From contig NZ_JAUCES010000005.1 in assembly GCF_030348825.1 (NCBI RefSeq), positions 1,488,001 to 1,552,000 of the forward strand: DNA of 64,000 nucleotides, read 5' to 3'. Made by a program: the position numbers and the translations under genes. The notes beneath the pieces were generated by a model. That model was not told where the DNA came from and made no database searches. It saw only the letters and a program-made list of their open reading frames with translations. The DNA comes from Fictibacillus sp. b24 (GTDB lineage: Bacteria; Bacillota; Bacilli; Bacillales; Fictibacillaceae). Shown one piece after another: positions 1-9,281 of the stretch; position 1 is the stretch's first letter, and every line of letters starts with the position of its first letter.

Positions 1-564
1 CAAAAAGGAAGAGGGCTTGGAACACTGCAGCAGGGTGAGGCGTTGTCTTCTTTTCGCAAAATAAGAGAAGATTTAGTTAAGACCGCTTATGCTGCTTATT
101 TAGCAGAATTGTTAGATAGACATACATCTGAAGATGATCTGAGGCCAGACCTTTTTGGATGGATTAAACAATCGCTGGAATATATCAATCACGGTATTGA
201 CCCAGAAGTGATTACCTTTTTATTTGAAATGAAAATGATGAAAATAGCTGGAATTGTACCTGAGTTAACCAAATGTGTATCTTGTCACTCGACAGAAGGG
301 GATTTTTCTTTTTCTATTCGAGAAGGTGGTTTTCTTTGTGAAAGGTGTTCTTATAAAGACCCTTATCGAATGAACATTTCTAAAGGTACAGCTAAACTTT
401 TAAATATGTTTTACTACTTAGATTTAGCTAGACTTGGCAATGTATCTTTAAAAAAAGAAACGAAAAAAGAACTTAGGATGTTATTTGATGCATACATGGA
501 TGAATATTCAGGTGTGTTTTTAAAATCGAAGAAATTCCTTAAACAATTAGATGATCTATCTTGA
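1..564 (+). CDS. recO: RecO, DNA repair protein (C-terminal part, cut by window start)
   Basis: Recombination mediator that helps load RecA on SSB-coated single strands and anneals strands in the RecF pathway. The frame is open from base 1 (QKGRGLGTLQQGEALSSF), so the N-terminal OB-fold half lies outside the window and the internal TTG at 43 is not the real start. What remains is the helical C-terminal domain with a CVSCH...CERC cysteine cluster, the zinc-type knuckle of many Gram-positive RecO proteins. It ends at a hairpin terminator, so it is transcriptionally separate from ccpN. Its place upstream of ccpN, dnaG and sigA matches Bacillus. Confidence 0.93.
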   Translation, partial: QKGRGLGTLQQGEALSSFRKIREDLVKTAYAAYLAELLDRHTSEDDLRPDLFGWIKQSLEYINHGIDPEVITFLFEMKMMKIAGIVPELTKCVSCHSTEGDFSFSIREGGFLCERCSYKDPYRMNISKGTAKLLNMFYYLDLARLGNVSLKKETKKELRMLFDAYMDEYSGVFLKSKKFLKQLDDLS

Positions 565-599
565 AAAACTGTGAAGCCCTAAATCTTTGCAGTTTTTTT
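564..599 (+). terminator. Rho-independent terminator after recO
   Basis: Complementary arms AAAAACTG and CAGTTTTT, with a run of T after the second arm. It starts immediately after the recO stop codon. Confidence 0.75.
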
Positions 600-601
600 A
601 G

Positions 602-630
602 TTCGCATTCTTCCTTTAATAGGTTATAAT
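602..630 (+). promoter_or_regulatory. Putative sigma-A promoter of ccpN
   Basis: A TTCGCA -35 and a perfect TATAAT -10 are separated by 17 bp. Transcription would start near 637, leaving a leader of about 40 nt before the ccpN ribosome binding site. Confidence 0.55.
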
Positions 631-679
631 AATGAAAATAAGTATAACACATTGGATGCGGCAAAAGGTGGTGTAAACA

Positions 680-1315
680 ATCGAACTAAATAAGAGGCAG
701 CAAAAAATTATAGAGATTGTTAAAGATAATGGACCAATAACCGGAGAGCAAATTGCAGATCAGCTGGACTTAACAAGAGCGACTTTGAGACCAGATCTAG
801 CTATTTTAACGATGGCAGGGTACCTGGATGCAAGACCAAGAGTAGGGTATTTTTATACAGGTAAGACGGGTTCACAATTGTTAACCGAAAAGGTAAAAAA
901 GATTAAAGTTGCTGAGTTTACTTCTATTCCAGTGGTTGTTCAGGACTCAGCTACTGTTTACGAAGCGATTTGCACAATGTTTTTAGAAGACGTCGGAACA
1001 CTATTTATTATTAATAAAAACGGACATCTGGCAGGGGTCGCTTCACGAAAAGATTTATTGAGAGCAAGTATGGGGAAACAAGAAATAAACAGCATTCCAA
1101 TAAACATTATCATGACAAGAATGCCTAATATAACGTATTGTTTTAAAGAGGATTACTTGTTAGATATCGCTCACATTTTGATTGGAAAGCAAATCGACTG
1201 TCTTCCAGTAGTTAAGCGTTCGAACGAAGAAAGCGGTCTTGAAGTTGTTGGCAGAATAACAAAGACCAATATCACTAAGGCTTTTGTCGAACTAGCGCAT
1301 GACGAATTACTATAA
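680..1315 (+). CDS. ccpN: CcpN, transcriptional repressor of gluconeogenic genes; apparent AUC start
   Basis: HTH plus two CBS domains; in B. subtilis the orthologue represses gapB and pckA on glycolytic carbon. The frame preserves the N-terminal winged HTH (ELNKRQQKII... LTRATLRPDLAIL, about residues 2-45) and then two CBS modules. No ATG, GTG or TTG lies in frame upstream of the HTH: the only upstream GTG (671) is followed at once by TAA (674). An AGGTGG Shine-Dalgarno at 666-671 lies 8 nt before ATC at 680, giving a 211-residue protein, close to the usual length. The later TTG at 785 would delete the HTH. I therefore infer an AUC start; a frame-disrupting mutation is the alternative. yqfL follows 18 bp downstream. 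Confidence 0.85.
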   Translation: MELNKRQQKIIEIVKDNGPITGEQIADQLDLTRATLRPDLAILTMAGYLDARPRVGYFYTGKTGSQLLTEKVKKIKVAEFTSIPVVVQDSATVYEAICTMFLEDVGTLFIINKNGHLAGVASRKDLLRASMGKQEINSIPINIIMTRMPNITYCFKEDYLLDIAHILIGKQIDCLPVVKRSNEESGLEVVGRITKTNITKAFVELAHDELL

Positions 1316-1333
1316 TGAAATGGGGAGGCCAAC

Positions 1334-2149
1334 ATGAAAGGACGTCCAATTGTATACGTCGTTTCCGATTCAGTTGGTGAAACGGCAGAGTTGGTTGTAA
1401 AAGCAGCTGCTAGCCAGTTTAATTCAACCGGGATTGAGATTAAACGTGTACCTTATGTAGAAGATAAAGAAACGATTGATGAAGTGGTCTCTTTAGCGAA
1501 AGACCATAATGGTATTATTGCTTTTACACTTGTGGTACCTGAAATAAGCAACTACCTTGCAAAACAAGCTGCATCACTCAACATCCCGACTGTGGATATT
1601 ATGGGACCGATGATGGACCAGCTGCAATCAAGATTAAATCAAGTTCCTAGATATGAACCGGGTGTTGTACACAAACTTGATGATGACTACTTTAGAAAAG
1701 TTGAAGCGATAGAATTTGCTGTAAAGTATGATGATGGAAGAGACCCGCGAGGTATTTTAAAAGCAGATGTCGTTTTAATAGGTGTTTCTAGAACCTCAAA
1801 AACACCTCTATCACAATATTTAGCACATAAACGATTGAAGGTTGCTAATGTGCCGATCGTTCCTGAAGTAGAACCGCCCGAAGAATTATTCAAGGTATCG
1901 CCTAATAAATGCTTCGGCCTTAAGATCACACCTGAAAAGCTAAACGACATTCGTCGTGAGCGTTTAAAAGCACTGGGGTTAAATTCAGAGGCAAACTACG
2001 CTAACATGGAAAGAATCAAGCAAGAGCTTGTTTATTTTAACAAAGTCGTAGATCGAATTGGATGCAGAGTAGTAGAGGTTTCCAATAAAGCGGTAGAGGA
2101 ATCTGCTAATGTAATCTACAATCTGTTTCAGGGAAAGTCTTATAAATAA
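1334..2149 (+). CDS. yqfL: YqfL/PpsR-type kinase-pyrophosphorylase (DUF299)
   Basis: Member of the bifunctional Ser/Thr kinase and phosphorylase family that regulates pyruvate phosphate dikinase or PEP synthase. In B. subtilis, which lacks those targets, YqfL modulates CcpN. The 271-residue protein starts with the family motif [11 protein letters not shown] and has a P-loop-like GVSRTSKTP at about residues 150-158. ATG 1334 follows GGGGAGG. It sits 18 bp after ccpN, so the two are presumably co-transcribed, consistent with the repressor-modulator pairing. A strong terminator follows. Confidence 0.93.
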   Translation: MKGRPIVYVVSDSVGETAELVVKAAASQFNSTGIEIKRVPYVEDKETIDEVVSLAKDHNGIIAFTLVVPEISNYLAKQAASLNIPTVDIMGPMMDQLQSRLNQVPRYEPGVVHKLDDDYFRKVEAIEFAVKYDDGRDPRGILKADVVLIGVSRTSKTPLSQYLAHKRLKVANVPIVPEVEPPEELFKVSPNKCFGLKITPEKLNDIRRERLKALGLNSEANYANMERIKQELVYFNKVVDRIGCRVVEVSNKAVEESANVIYNLFQGKSYK

Positions 2150-2203
2150 ATAACGTATCGTAAACTTCCTCTATACTTATATAAAAACAATGGGGTCTAT
2201 CAT

Positions 2204-2229
2204 AAAAAGCGCAGATGATTGCGCTTTTT
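2204..2229 (+). terminator. Terminator after ccpN-yqfL
   Basis: Perfect 9-bp arms AAAAAGCGC and GCGCTTTTT with an 8-nt loop. Confidence 0.85.
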
Positions 2230-2508
2230 ATTTTGGGATAGATTGTTGTTTTCAAATCTCATTTTTAATTACTTTTATGACAGTTGAAAGGAGAAAGGAA
2301 CGGAAATCAACCACTTCCAATAATAACAAAGTTTTTACAGCTTTCTTTTTTATTCTTTTTACTGGTAAATTAGGCCGACTTTTATTATAATATTACATTG
2401 TGATTAAAATTTATAAGTTTGTCCAAAATAGTGATACATTGACTATGCTTTTTTTCGACAAATGCTCTTATATGAAGGAGAATCACTGTTAAGGTAGAAC
2501 ATAAGAAT
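2230..2508. other. AT-rich spacer before yqxD
   Basis: No convincing gene. A TATAAT at 2386-2391 could be a -10 box for the yqxD-dnaG-sigA unit, but its -35 region is poor. A short open frame here has no ribosome binding site. Confidence 0.4.
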
Positions 2509-2976
2509 ATGGAAAAATTAATTGGAAATGTATTTGTTGATGCAGATGCTTGCCCCGTTGTTATAAAAGAAGAGATTAATAAGTTCTCTAACATGTTTAA
2601 CTTTGAACCTATCTTCGTCACTTCGTATGCACACGCAAGCAGCACTGACCAGCCTGGGCGCTGGATTTTGGTTGATGCAAGTCCTGAGGAAGTTGATCTG
2701 TACATACATAATCATTCTAAGCAAAATGATCTTGTTGTTACCCAAGATCATGCATTGGCTAGTCTTCTTCTTTCAAAAGGGGTTTACGTGATTACCCCAA
2801 GAGGGAAACAATTTCAAGAGAATGAAATGGAAAGAGTACTGCATGAACGTTATATGTCTGCAAAAGCAAGACGTTCAGGCAAGCATTCAAAGGGACCTGC
2901 AAAATTTAAAAAGGAGGACACTGAAAGGTTCTGCACAGTTTTTTGCGAAATCCTGTCGAATGTTGAAGGAAAATAG
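2509..2976 (+). CDS. yqxD: YqxD/YaiI family protein (UPF0178, NYN-like)
   Basis: Conserved cytoplasmic protein of the YaiI/YqxD family. The N-terminal VFVDADACPV motif, the DQPGRWILVD stretch and VVTQDHALASLLL are the family hallmarks and resemble a PIN/NYN nuclease fold, but no activity is established. It is 155 residues, typical length. The ribosome binding site is unclear: GAAGGAG lies about 30 nt upstream of ATG 2509 and only a weak AAGGTAG is nearer. It lies 58 bp before dnaG, as in B. subtilis where yqxD belongs to the dnaG-sigA macromolecular-synthesis operon. Confidence 0.88.
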   Translation: MEKLIGNVFVDADACPVVIKEEINKFSNMFNFEPIFVTSYAHASSTDQPGRWILVDASPEEVDLYIHNHSKQNDLVVTQDHALASLLLSKGVYVITPRGKQFQENEMERVLHERYMSAKARRSGKHSKGPAKFKKEDTERFCTVFCEILSNVEGK

Positions 2977-3034
2977 AGTTGTGCCACGAATATATATCTA
3001 GTGTCTAAAGAAACAGAGATTCTGTGGTGGTAAT

Positions 3035-4843
3035 ATGGAACGAATACCTGAGGATTTAATAGAGAAAGTCAGGTCATCAAACGATATAGTAGATGTGATT
3101 AGTGATTATGTTCCTCTAAAAAAACAAGGCAGAAATTATTTTGGCCTTTGCCCGTTTCACGGGGAAAAGTCGCCTTCCTTTTCTGTTTCGCCTGAAAAGC
3201 AGATCTACCATTGTTTCGGGTGTGGAGCAGGAGGCAATGTTTTTTCTTTTTTGATGAACATTGAAGGGTACTCTTTTATTGAAGCGGTAACTCAACTTGG
3301 AAAAAAAAGTGCCATTGAATTGCCTCAAATTCATCAGCAAAATTTCTCCGAAAAAAGTACTGACGAAAAAAGGACAATGGCTGATGTTCATGAGTTATTG
3401 GCTAAATTGTATCATCATTGCTTACTCCACACAAAACAGGGCAGACCAGCATTGGAATATTTGGAAAACAGAGGATTTACAAGAGAATCCATCGAACGCT
3501 TCCAAATTGGCTTTGCACCAGATTCATGGGAAACAGCTTCACAGTTTCTTCAAAAACGAGGTATGGATCTGAATACAGCTGAAAAAGTTGGACTGATTGG
3601 AAAAAGACAATCAGATGGGAAGCCATATGATCGTTTTAGGAATCGGATCATGTTTCCAATCTGGGATCGCACAGGTTTAGTCGTGGCTTTTGGAGGAAGG
3701 GTGTTAGACGGAGAGGACGAGCCGAAATATTTAAACAGTCCTGAGTCTAAAATCTTTCAAAAAGGAAAAACGCTCTACGGATTAAACTTGTCACGTGCTG
3801 AGATGAGACAGAAGCAGCATGCTGTCATTTTTGAGGGATATGTAGATACGATTGCAGCTTTCAGAGCAGGAGTTACAAATGGTGTTGCAACATTAGGTAC
3901 ATCGCTTACCGAGGATCATGCTTCTATTTTGAAACGAAATGTTCAATCAGTCACAATCTGCTATGATTCTGACCGTGCAGGAGTAGAGGCAGCGTTTCGT
4001 GCATCTGAAATTTTAACGAAACAAGGCTGTGCCGTGAAGATTTCACAAATGCCAGATGGAATGGACCCCGATGACTATATTTCAAAATATGGAAACGAAT
4101 CGTTTCTAAAAGATATAATAGGGGCTAGCCTGACCGTGATGGCATTTAAAATACAATACTACAGACGGGGCAAAAACCTTCGTGATGAAGGAGAACGGAT
4201 GATCTATATCGAAGAGATTATCAAGGAAATAGCCCGTCTGCCAAAAGCGGTGGAACGAGATCATTATCTTCGGCAAATCGCTTCTGAATTTAATCTGTCT
4301 TTAGATGCATTAAAGCAGCAACAAACTCAGACTTTCAAGCAACTGCAAAGGTCTAAGGATAACGGCCCTAAAAAGCGGGATAATAATTTTAGAATACAAA
4401 CACTTTTGCAGAAGTCATTGTTGCCGAGAAATCTGAATGCTGAACGAATTGTTCTTGCTCACATGCTAAAGAGTGAGGACGCAGCTTTTTTAATTCAGGA
4501 AAAGTTGGACTCGGGCTTTAATGTAGAAGAACATAATGCAATCGCCGCATACTTATATGCCTTTTATGAAGAAGGAAATAAACCCAATGTAGGGTTGTTC
4601 ATGCAGCGTATTGACGATGACAAGTTAAGAAAATTAGCTTCAGAATTGGCGATGCTCACAATCAGTGAGGAATTGAATGAAATAGAGCTCGCAGATTATA
4701 TTCGTATTATTTCTAGTTATCCTTTATTGCGGGAAATACAAGAAAAAGAGAAGCAGCAAGAAGACGCGATAAGAAGGAATGAAATAAAACTGGCAGCCCA
4801 AATTGCCCAAGAAATTATGAGAATGAAAAGATCTCTTAAATAA
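3035..4843 (+). CDS. dnaG: DNA primase DnaG
   Basis: Synthesises RNA primers at the replication fork and interacts with the replicative helicase through its C-terminus. The N-terminal zinc finger is intact (C39, H42, C60, C63 in CPFHGE...HCFGC). The TOPRIM core carries the FEGYVD acidic motif near residue 267 and the DSDRAG motif near 311. At 602 residues the length is normal. A weak GTGGTGG precedes ATG 3035. sigA begins 42 bp downstream without a terminator, so the two are co-transcribed as in other Bacillota. Confidence 0.97.
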   Translation: MERIPEDLIEKVRSSNDIVDVISDYVPLKKQGRNYFGLCPFHGEKSPSFSVSPEKQIYHCFGCGAGGNVFSFLMNIEGYSFIEAVTQLGKKSAIELPQIHQQNFSEKSTDEKRTMADVHELLAKLYHHCLLHTKQGRPALEYLENRGFTRESIERFQIGFAPDSWETASQFLQKRGMDLNTAEKVGLIGKRQSDGKPYDRFRNRIMFPIWDRTGLVVAFGGRVLDGEDEPKYLNSPESKIFQKGKTLYGLNLSRAEMRQKQHAVIFEGYVDTIAAFRAGVTNGVATLGTSLTEDHASILKRNVQSVTICYDSDRAGVEAAFRASEILTKQGCAVKISQMPDGMDPDDYISKYGNESFLKDIIGASLTVMAFKIQYYRRGKNLRDEGERMIYIEEIIKEIARLPKAVERDHYLRQIASEFNLSLDALKQQQTQTFKQLQRSKDNGPKKRDNNFRIQTLLQKSLLPRNLNAERIVLAHMLKSEDAAFLIQEKLDSGFNVEEHNAIAAYLYAFYEEGNKPNVGLFMQRIDDDKLRKLASELAMLTISEELNEIELADYIRIISSYPLLREIQEKEKQQEDAIRRNEIKLAAQIAQEIMRMKRSLK

Positions 4844-4885
4844 TCGGGATGTAGGATGGTTGAAGTTTTGGAAGGAGGGGATCGA

Positions 4886-6016
4886 ATGGCTGAGAAACCA
4901 AACCGTCAAGGGACGGAAGGCGAATTAACCATCGATCAAGTTAAAGAACAATTAGTTGAAGCCGGTAAAAAGCGAGGACGGCTCACATATACAGAAATTA
5001 CAAGTAAGCTAGCTCCGTTTGAACAAGATTCAGATCAGATGGACGAGTTCTATCATTACTTGGAAGAGCAAGGTGTTGAAGTTGCCGAAGCATCTGATGA
5101 TTCCGACGATGAAGAAGATCCTAAGTTTGAAATGGAAAAAGAGGAAGAAGAATTCGATCTGAATGATTTAAGTGTGCCACCAGGAGTTAAGATTAACGAT
5201 CCAGTTCGTATGTATTTAAAAGAAATCGGACGTGTGGACTTGCTTTCAGCAGATGAAGAGATCGAACTCGCTAAGCGTATTGAAAACGGTGATGAAGAAG
5301 CAAAACGCCGTCTTGCAGAAGCTAACTTGCGTCTAGTTGTTAGTATTGCGAAACGATACGTTGGCCGGGGTATGCTGTTCCTGGATCTTATTCAAGAAGG
5401 AAACATGGGTCTGATTAAAGCTGTTGAAAAATTCGACTATGACAAAGGATTTAAATTCAGTACGTATGCTACGTGGTGGATTCGTCAAGCAATTACACGT
5501 GCAATTGCAGACCAAGCCCGTACAATCCGTATTCCTGTTCATATGGTCGAGACGATCAATAAATTAATTCGCGTTCAGCGCCAGCTTCTTCAAGATTTAG
5601 GCCGAGAACCATCTCCAGAAGAAATCGGAGCTGAAATGGAACTGACACCTGAAAAGGTCCGTGAAATCCTTAAGATCGCACAAGAGCCGGTTTCATTGGA
5701 AACGCCTATTGGTGAAGAGGACGACTCACATCTTGGTGATTTTATTGAAGATCAGGATGCACTTGCACCTTCTGAAGCTGCTGCATACGAACTATTAAAA
5801 GAACAACTTGAGGATGTCCTAGATACGTTAACAGATCGAGAAGAAAATGTTCTTCGCTTACGTTTTGGTCTTGATGACGGACGCACTCGCACTCTTGAAG
5901 AAGTAGGTAAAGTATTTGGCGTAACACGTGAACGTATTCGTCAAATTGAAGCCAAAGCTCTCCGTAAACTCCGCCATCCAAGCAGAAGTAAACGATTAAA
6001 AGATTTCTTAGAATAG
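4886..6016 (+). CDS. sigA: Primary sigma factor SigA (RpoD)
   Basis: Housekeeping sigma factor. I chose ATG 4886 because it follows GGAAGGAGG with good spacing and gives the usual MAEK-type N-terminus; ATG 4856 would add ten residues with no RBS. The 376-residue protein has sigma region 1.1 with an acidic linker ([12 protein letters not shown]), region 1.2 ([10 protein letters not shown]), region 2 including the [10 protein letters not shown] -10-recognition helix, region 3, and region 4.2 HTH ([20 protein letters not shown]). It is followed by a terminator. Confidence 0.98.
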   Translation: MAEKPNRQGTEGELTIDQVKEQLVEAGKKRGRLTYTEITSKLAPFEQDSDQMDEFYHYLEEQGVEVAEASDDSDDEEDPKFEMEKEEEEFDLNDLSVPPGVKINDPVRMYLKEIGRVDLLSADEEIELAKRIENGDEEAKRRLAEANLRLVVSIAKRYVGRGMLFLDLIQEGNMGLIKAVEKFDYDKGFKFSTYATWWIRQAITRAIADQARTIRIPVHMVETINKLIRVQRQLLQDLGREPSPEEIGAEMELTPEKVREILKIAQEPVSLETPIGEEDDSHLGDFIEDQDALAPSEAAAYELLKEQLEDVLDTLTDREENVLRLRFGLDDGRTRTLEEVGKVFGVTRERIRQIEAKALRKLRHPSRSKRLKDFLE

Positions 6017-6020
6017 AAAG

Positions 6021-6048
6021 TTTGCCCCATAGCGGGCAGGCTTTTTTT
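6021..6048 (+). terminator. Terminator after sigA
   Basis: TGCCC and GGGCA arms, followed by GGC and a T7 run. Confidence 0.75.
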
Positions 6049-6182
6049 ATTTCTTTTATTTTACTGATTATTCCACTTCAATGCAAACTGCCCAAAAAAC
6101 TATTTCCTGCGGCTTTTTTCTGCCAAATTCTATTTTTTGCTTACTCATTCTGCTGTATATTAAATTTAAAATTCTTTAAATC

Positions 6183-6212
6183 TTGTAAAAATTCGGCCTT
6201 TATATCTATAAT
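6183..6212 (+). promoter_or_regulatory. Sigma-A-type promoter of the acyl-CoA operon
   Basis: TTGTAA -35 and TATAAT -10 with 18-bp spacing, 60-90 bp upstream of the acyl-CoA dehydrogenase start. Confidence 0.6.
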
Positions 6213-6217
6213 AAATA

Positions 6218-6231
6218 TGTAAGCGCATACA
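6218..6231 (+). promoter_or_regulatory. cre site (CcpA box) at the transcription start
   Basis: TGTAAGCGCATACA matches the cre consensus TGWAANCGNTNWCA at all but one fixed position and is almost perfectly palindromic. It lies just downstream of the -10 box, a position where bound CcpA-HPr(Ser-P) blocks transcription. Catabolite repression of the following fatty-acid or branched-chain acid genes is the inference. Confidence 0.65.
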
Positions 6232-6269
6232 ATATTGATGCTAAAATTATTAAAGGGTGGGATGCAGCC

Positions 6270-7409
6270 ATGAATTTTACATTAACGGAAGAGCAGTTAA
6301 TGATTCAAAAGATGATGAGGGAATTTGCAGATGAAGTTGTAGCACCAGGTGCTGAAGCAAGAGATAAAAATAAAGAATTTCCACTAGAAATTTTCCAAAA
6401 ACTTTCTAAGCTTGGCATGATGGGTCTTCCTTTTCCAGAAGAATATGGAGGGGGCGGCGCTGACACGATTAGTTTTGCGATTGCTGTTGAAGAACTAAGC
6501 CGTGCATGCGGATCTACAGGAATTACATATTCTGCACACGTTTCTTTAGGTGGAGCTCCATTAAATTTATTTGGTACTCATGAACAAAAAGAGAAGTATC
6601 TAACACCGATCTGTACGGGTGAATCTTTTGGGGCATTCGGATTAACTGAACCGAATGCGGGATCAGATGCTGGAGGTACGGAAACATCTGCGGTACTGAA
6701 TAACGGAGAATGGGTTATTAATGGCAGTAAATGCTACATTACGAATGCAAGCTATGCAAAGCATTTAGCGTTAACCGCTATTACGAACAGAAATGGCAGT
6801 GATAAGGAAATCTCTGCGATTATCGTTCCAACAGATGCTAAAGGTTTCCGAGTTATTGATAATTATGAAAAAATGGGCCTTCATTCTTCTAATACAACTG
6901 AACTTTTTATGGAAGATGTAACAGTTCCAGAAGAAAACTTGCTAGGGAAGCGCGGAGATGGCTTTAAACAGTTCCTGGTGACGTTGGATGGCGGAAGAAT
7001 AGGAATAGGCGCTATGGCAGTCGGAATTGCACAGGCGGCTTATGAGAAGGCTCTTGCGTATGCAAAAGAACGTAAACAGTTTGGAAGGTCGATTTCTAAG
7101 TTTCAAGCTATTCAGTTTAAACTTGCAGATATGGCTATGAAGATTGAGCTTGCAAGAATGATGGTATATAAAGCAGCTTGGTTAAAAGACCAGGGTAAAA
7201 AGTTCTCTAAAGAAGCTTCAATGGCAAAATTATATGCGTCTGAAGCGTGCATGCAGATTTGTTCTGAATCTGTTCAAATTCATGGTGGTAACGGGTACAT
7301 GAGAGATTATCATGTAGAACGTTATTTTAGAGATGCAAAGCTTCTAGAGATCGGAGAAGGTACTTCAGAAGTACAACGTATTGTTATCGCTAGAGAGATT
7401 GGTTGCTAA
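6270..7409 (+). CDS. Acyl-CoA dehydrogenase (short/branched-chain type, YngJ-like)
   Basis: FAD-dependent flavoprotein that oxidises acyl-CoA to enoyl-CoA. The 379-residue protein has the N-terminal helical domain, the [14 protein letters not shown] substrate/FAD loop, the [22 protein letters not shown] signature, and [10 protein letters not shown] with the expected catalytic base Glu363. The sequence resembles B. subtilis YngJ (isovaleryl-CoA dehydrogenase type) more than long-chain enzymes. It is paired with an acyl-CoA ligase 30 bp downstream, as in yngJ-yngI, but the remaining yng leucine-degradation genes are absent here. A promoter with an overlapping cre site lies upstream. Confidence 0.92.
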   Translation: MNFTLTEEQLMIQKMMREFADEVVAPGAEARDKNKEFPLEIFQKLSKLGMMGLPFPEEYGGGGADTISFAIAVEELSRACGSTGITYSAHVSLGGAPLNLFGTHEQKEKYLTPICTGESFGAFGLTEPNAGSDAGGTETSAVLNNGEWVINGSKCYITNASYAKHLALTAITNRNGSDKEISAIIVPTDAKGFRVIDNYEKMGLHSSNTTELFMEDVTVPEENLLGKRGDGFKQFLVTLDGGRIGIGAMAVGIAQAAYEKALAYAKERKQFGRSISKFQAIQFKLADMAMKIELARMMVYKAAWLKDQGKKFSKEASMAKLYASEACMQICSESVQIHGGNGYMRDYHVERYFRDAKLLEIGEGTSEVQRIVIAREIGC

Positions 7410-7439
7410 CGTTCATAATATCAGGTGATGGGGTGAATT

Positions 7440-9053
7440 ATGGCTGAGTTAATGAAAGTAACTATAGGAGATTGTTTGAAGAAACAAGCTTTAAATTTTA
7501 AAGATCAAGAAGCTATGGTTTACAGTAAACTTGGAGTTCGCTACACCTATAAGGAATTTTATGAATTAACGACTAAAGTTGCCAAAGGCTTGATGGCAAT
7601 GGGAATTGAAAAAGGAGATCACATTGCTGTATGGGCTACAAATGTACCGGAATGGCTTCTTCTTCAATTTGGATCAGCAAGAGCAGGGGCTGTTTTAGTA
7701 ACTGTAAATACGAACTATCAGCTTTCAGAACTCGATTATTTATTAAAACAATCTGACGCAAAGGCACTTTTCTTTATAGAAGAATTCCGTTCCACTTCAT
7801 ATAAGGAAATGGTTGACTCTGTTAAAGGCAGACCGGATGAATTCCCATTGCTAAAACACTTTGTTTTACTGGGGTCAGATTCTTCATCTTATGAAGCGTT
7901 CCAAGATATTTTAGAAGCAGGGGATGTGATATCAGATGAAGCCCTTCAGGAAAGAGAGGCGTCTCTTCACTATGATGATGTAATCAATATGCAATACACA
8001 TCAGGTACGACAGGGTTTCCTAAAGGTGTAATGCTGACACACTACAACATTGTGAATAACGCTAGGCAGATTGCTGATAGCATGAATCTCACAAATGCTG
8101 ATCGGTTATGCATTCCTGTTCCTTTTTTCCATTGTTTTGGATGTGTTCTTGGAACGCTCGCTGCTGTTTCTGTTGGAGCAACGATGGTACCAATCGTACA
8201 GTTTGATCCACAAGAAGTATTAGAAACGGTAGAAAAGGAAAAATGCACAGGTTTGCATGGAGTTCCGACGATGTTTATTGCAGAACTCAACCTTCCAAAC
8301 TTTGATTCATACGATTTAAGCACACTGCGTACGGGCATCATGGCAGGATCACCATGTCCGATTGAAGTAATGAAAAACGTGATCGGAAAAATGGGTATGT
8401 CTGAAATTACGATTGCATATGGCCAGACAGAGGCATCACCTGTTATCACACAAACGAGAACAGATGACCCGATTGAAAGAAGAGTTGAAACGGTCGGTAA
8501 AAAACATGAACAAGTGGAAGCGAAAGTGATAGACCCTGTTACAAATAAAGAAGTGAAAGCAGGGGAGCAGGGCGAACTTTGTACGAGAGGCTATCATGTG
8601 ATGAAAGGCTATTACAAAATGCCTGAAGCTACTAATGAAGCCATTGATAGCGAAGGGTGGCTTCATACTGGGGATTTGGCAACGGTGGATGGAGAAGGTT
8701 ATTTTAGGATTACAGGCCGCTTAAAAGATATGATCATCCGTGGCGGTGAAAACGTATATCCAAGAGAGGTAGAAGAGTTTATTTATTCTCATCCTTCCAT
8801 TTTAGATGTTCAAGTCATCGGAGTACCAGATAAAAAGTTTGGTGAAAAAGTAGCAGCGTGTATTCAGCTGAAAGAAGGGCACACTCTTTCTGAAAAAGAA
8901 TTAAGAGATTTTTGTAAAGGGAAAATCGCTCACTTTAAGATTCCTGAATACTACATCTTTCTCGAACAGTATCCTATGACTGCTTCTGGTAAAGTACAAA
9001 AGTTTAAGTTAAGAGAACAAGCAATCGAGGCTTTGTCTGTTACCCATGAATAG
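7440..9053 (+). CDS. AMP-binding acyl-CoA synthetase (YngI-like)
   Basis: Acyl-adenylate-forming ligase that activates a free acid to its CoA thioester with ATP. The 537-residue protein has the AMP-binding motif YTSGTTGFPKGVMLTH (about residue 185), YGQTEASP, the GWLHTGDLA motif, the hinge GRLKDMIIRGGENVYPREVEE, and the C-terminal catalytic lysine region ASGKVQKFKLRE. It follows the dehydrogenase by 30 bp with no terminator, so substrate activation and first oxidation are co-expressed. The chain length or branching of the substrate cannot be read from the sequence. A GTGATGGGGTG ribosome site precedes ATG 7440. Confidence 0.92.
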   Translation: MAELMKVTIGDCLKKQALNFKDQEAMVYSKLGVRYTYKEFYELTTKVAKGLMAMGIEKGDHIAVWATNVPEWLLLQFGSARAGAVLVTVNTNYQLSELDYLLKQSDAKALFFIEEFRSTSYKEMVDSVKGRPDEFPLLKHFVLLGSDSSSYEAFQDILEAGDVISDEALQEREASLHYDDVINMQYTSGTTGFPKGVMLTHYNIVNNARQIADSMNLTNADRLCIPVPFFHCFGCVLGTLAAVSVGATMVPIVQFDPQEVLETVEKEKCTGLHGVPTMFIAELNLPNFDSYDLSTLRTGIMAGSPCPIEVMKNVIGKMGMSEITIAYGQTEASPVITQTRTDDPIERRVETVGKKHEQVEAKVIDPVTNKEVKAGEQGELCTRGYHVMKGYYKMPEATNEAIDSEGWLHTGDLATVDGEGYFRITGRLKDMIIRGGENVYPREVEEFIYSHPSILDVQVIGVPDKKFGEKVAACIQLKEGHTLSEKELRDFCKGKIAHFKIPEYYIFLEQYPMTASGKVQKFKLREQAIEALSVTHE

Positions 9054-9079
9054 CCACCTGTTGTGTGGCTGTTTTTTTT
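9052..9079 (+). terminator. Terminator after the acyl-CoA operon
   Basis: AGCCAC and GTGGCT arms followed by GTTTTTTTT. Confidence 0.85.
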
Positions 9080-9176
9080 ATATCAAAGAAGCTCAGAGTT
9101 GCAGTACGAAGATAAAGATAAGTTTAAATCGTTAATACTGTGACAAAACTGGGAAAAATAGAGTTTGTACTTCCCA

Positions 9177-9190
9177 AGTAAACGCTTTTA
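9177..9190 (+). promoter_or_regulatory. Possible cre-like site upstream of cccA
   Basis: AGTAAACGCTTTTA matches the cre consensus with two mismatches at fixed positions. No clear promoter is placed relative to it, so this is weak. Confidence 0.3.
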
Positions 9191-9281
9191 CAGTACAATA
9201 GGTTATGGATTGTAAACCAATACATATTAAGTTTATCAAGACGACAACAAATGTACCTGTACAGATGAAGGAGGAATTTGC

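Noticed and set aside
785..1315. TTG 785 as the ccpN start
   Set aside because: It would remove the HTH that is intact in frame upstream and has no RBS.
2190..2390. 66-codon open frame between yqfL and yqxD
   Set aside because: No ribosome binding site at its start or at the internal ATG, and its start overlaps the yqfL terminator.
6022..6222. Open frame after sigA
   Set aside because: Starts in the sigA terminator and ends in the promoter of the acyl-CoA operon; no RBS.
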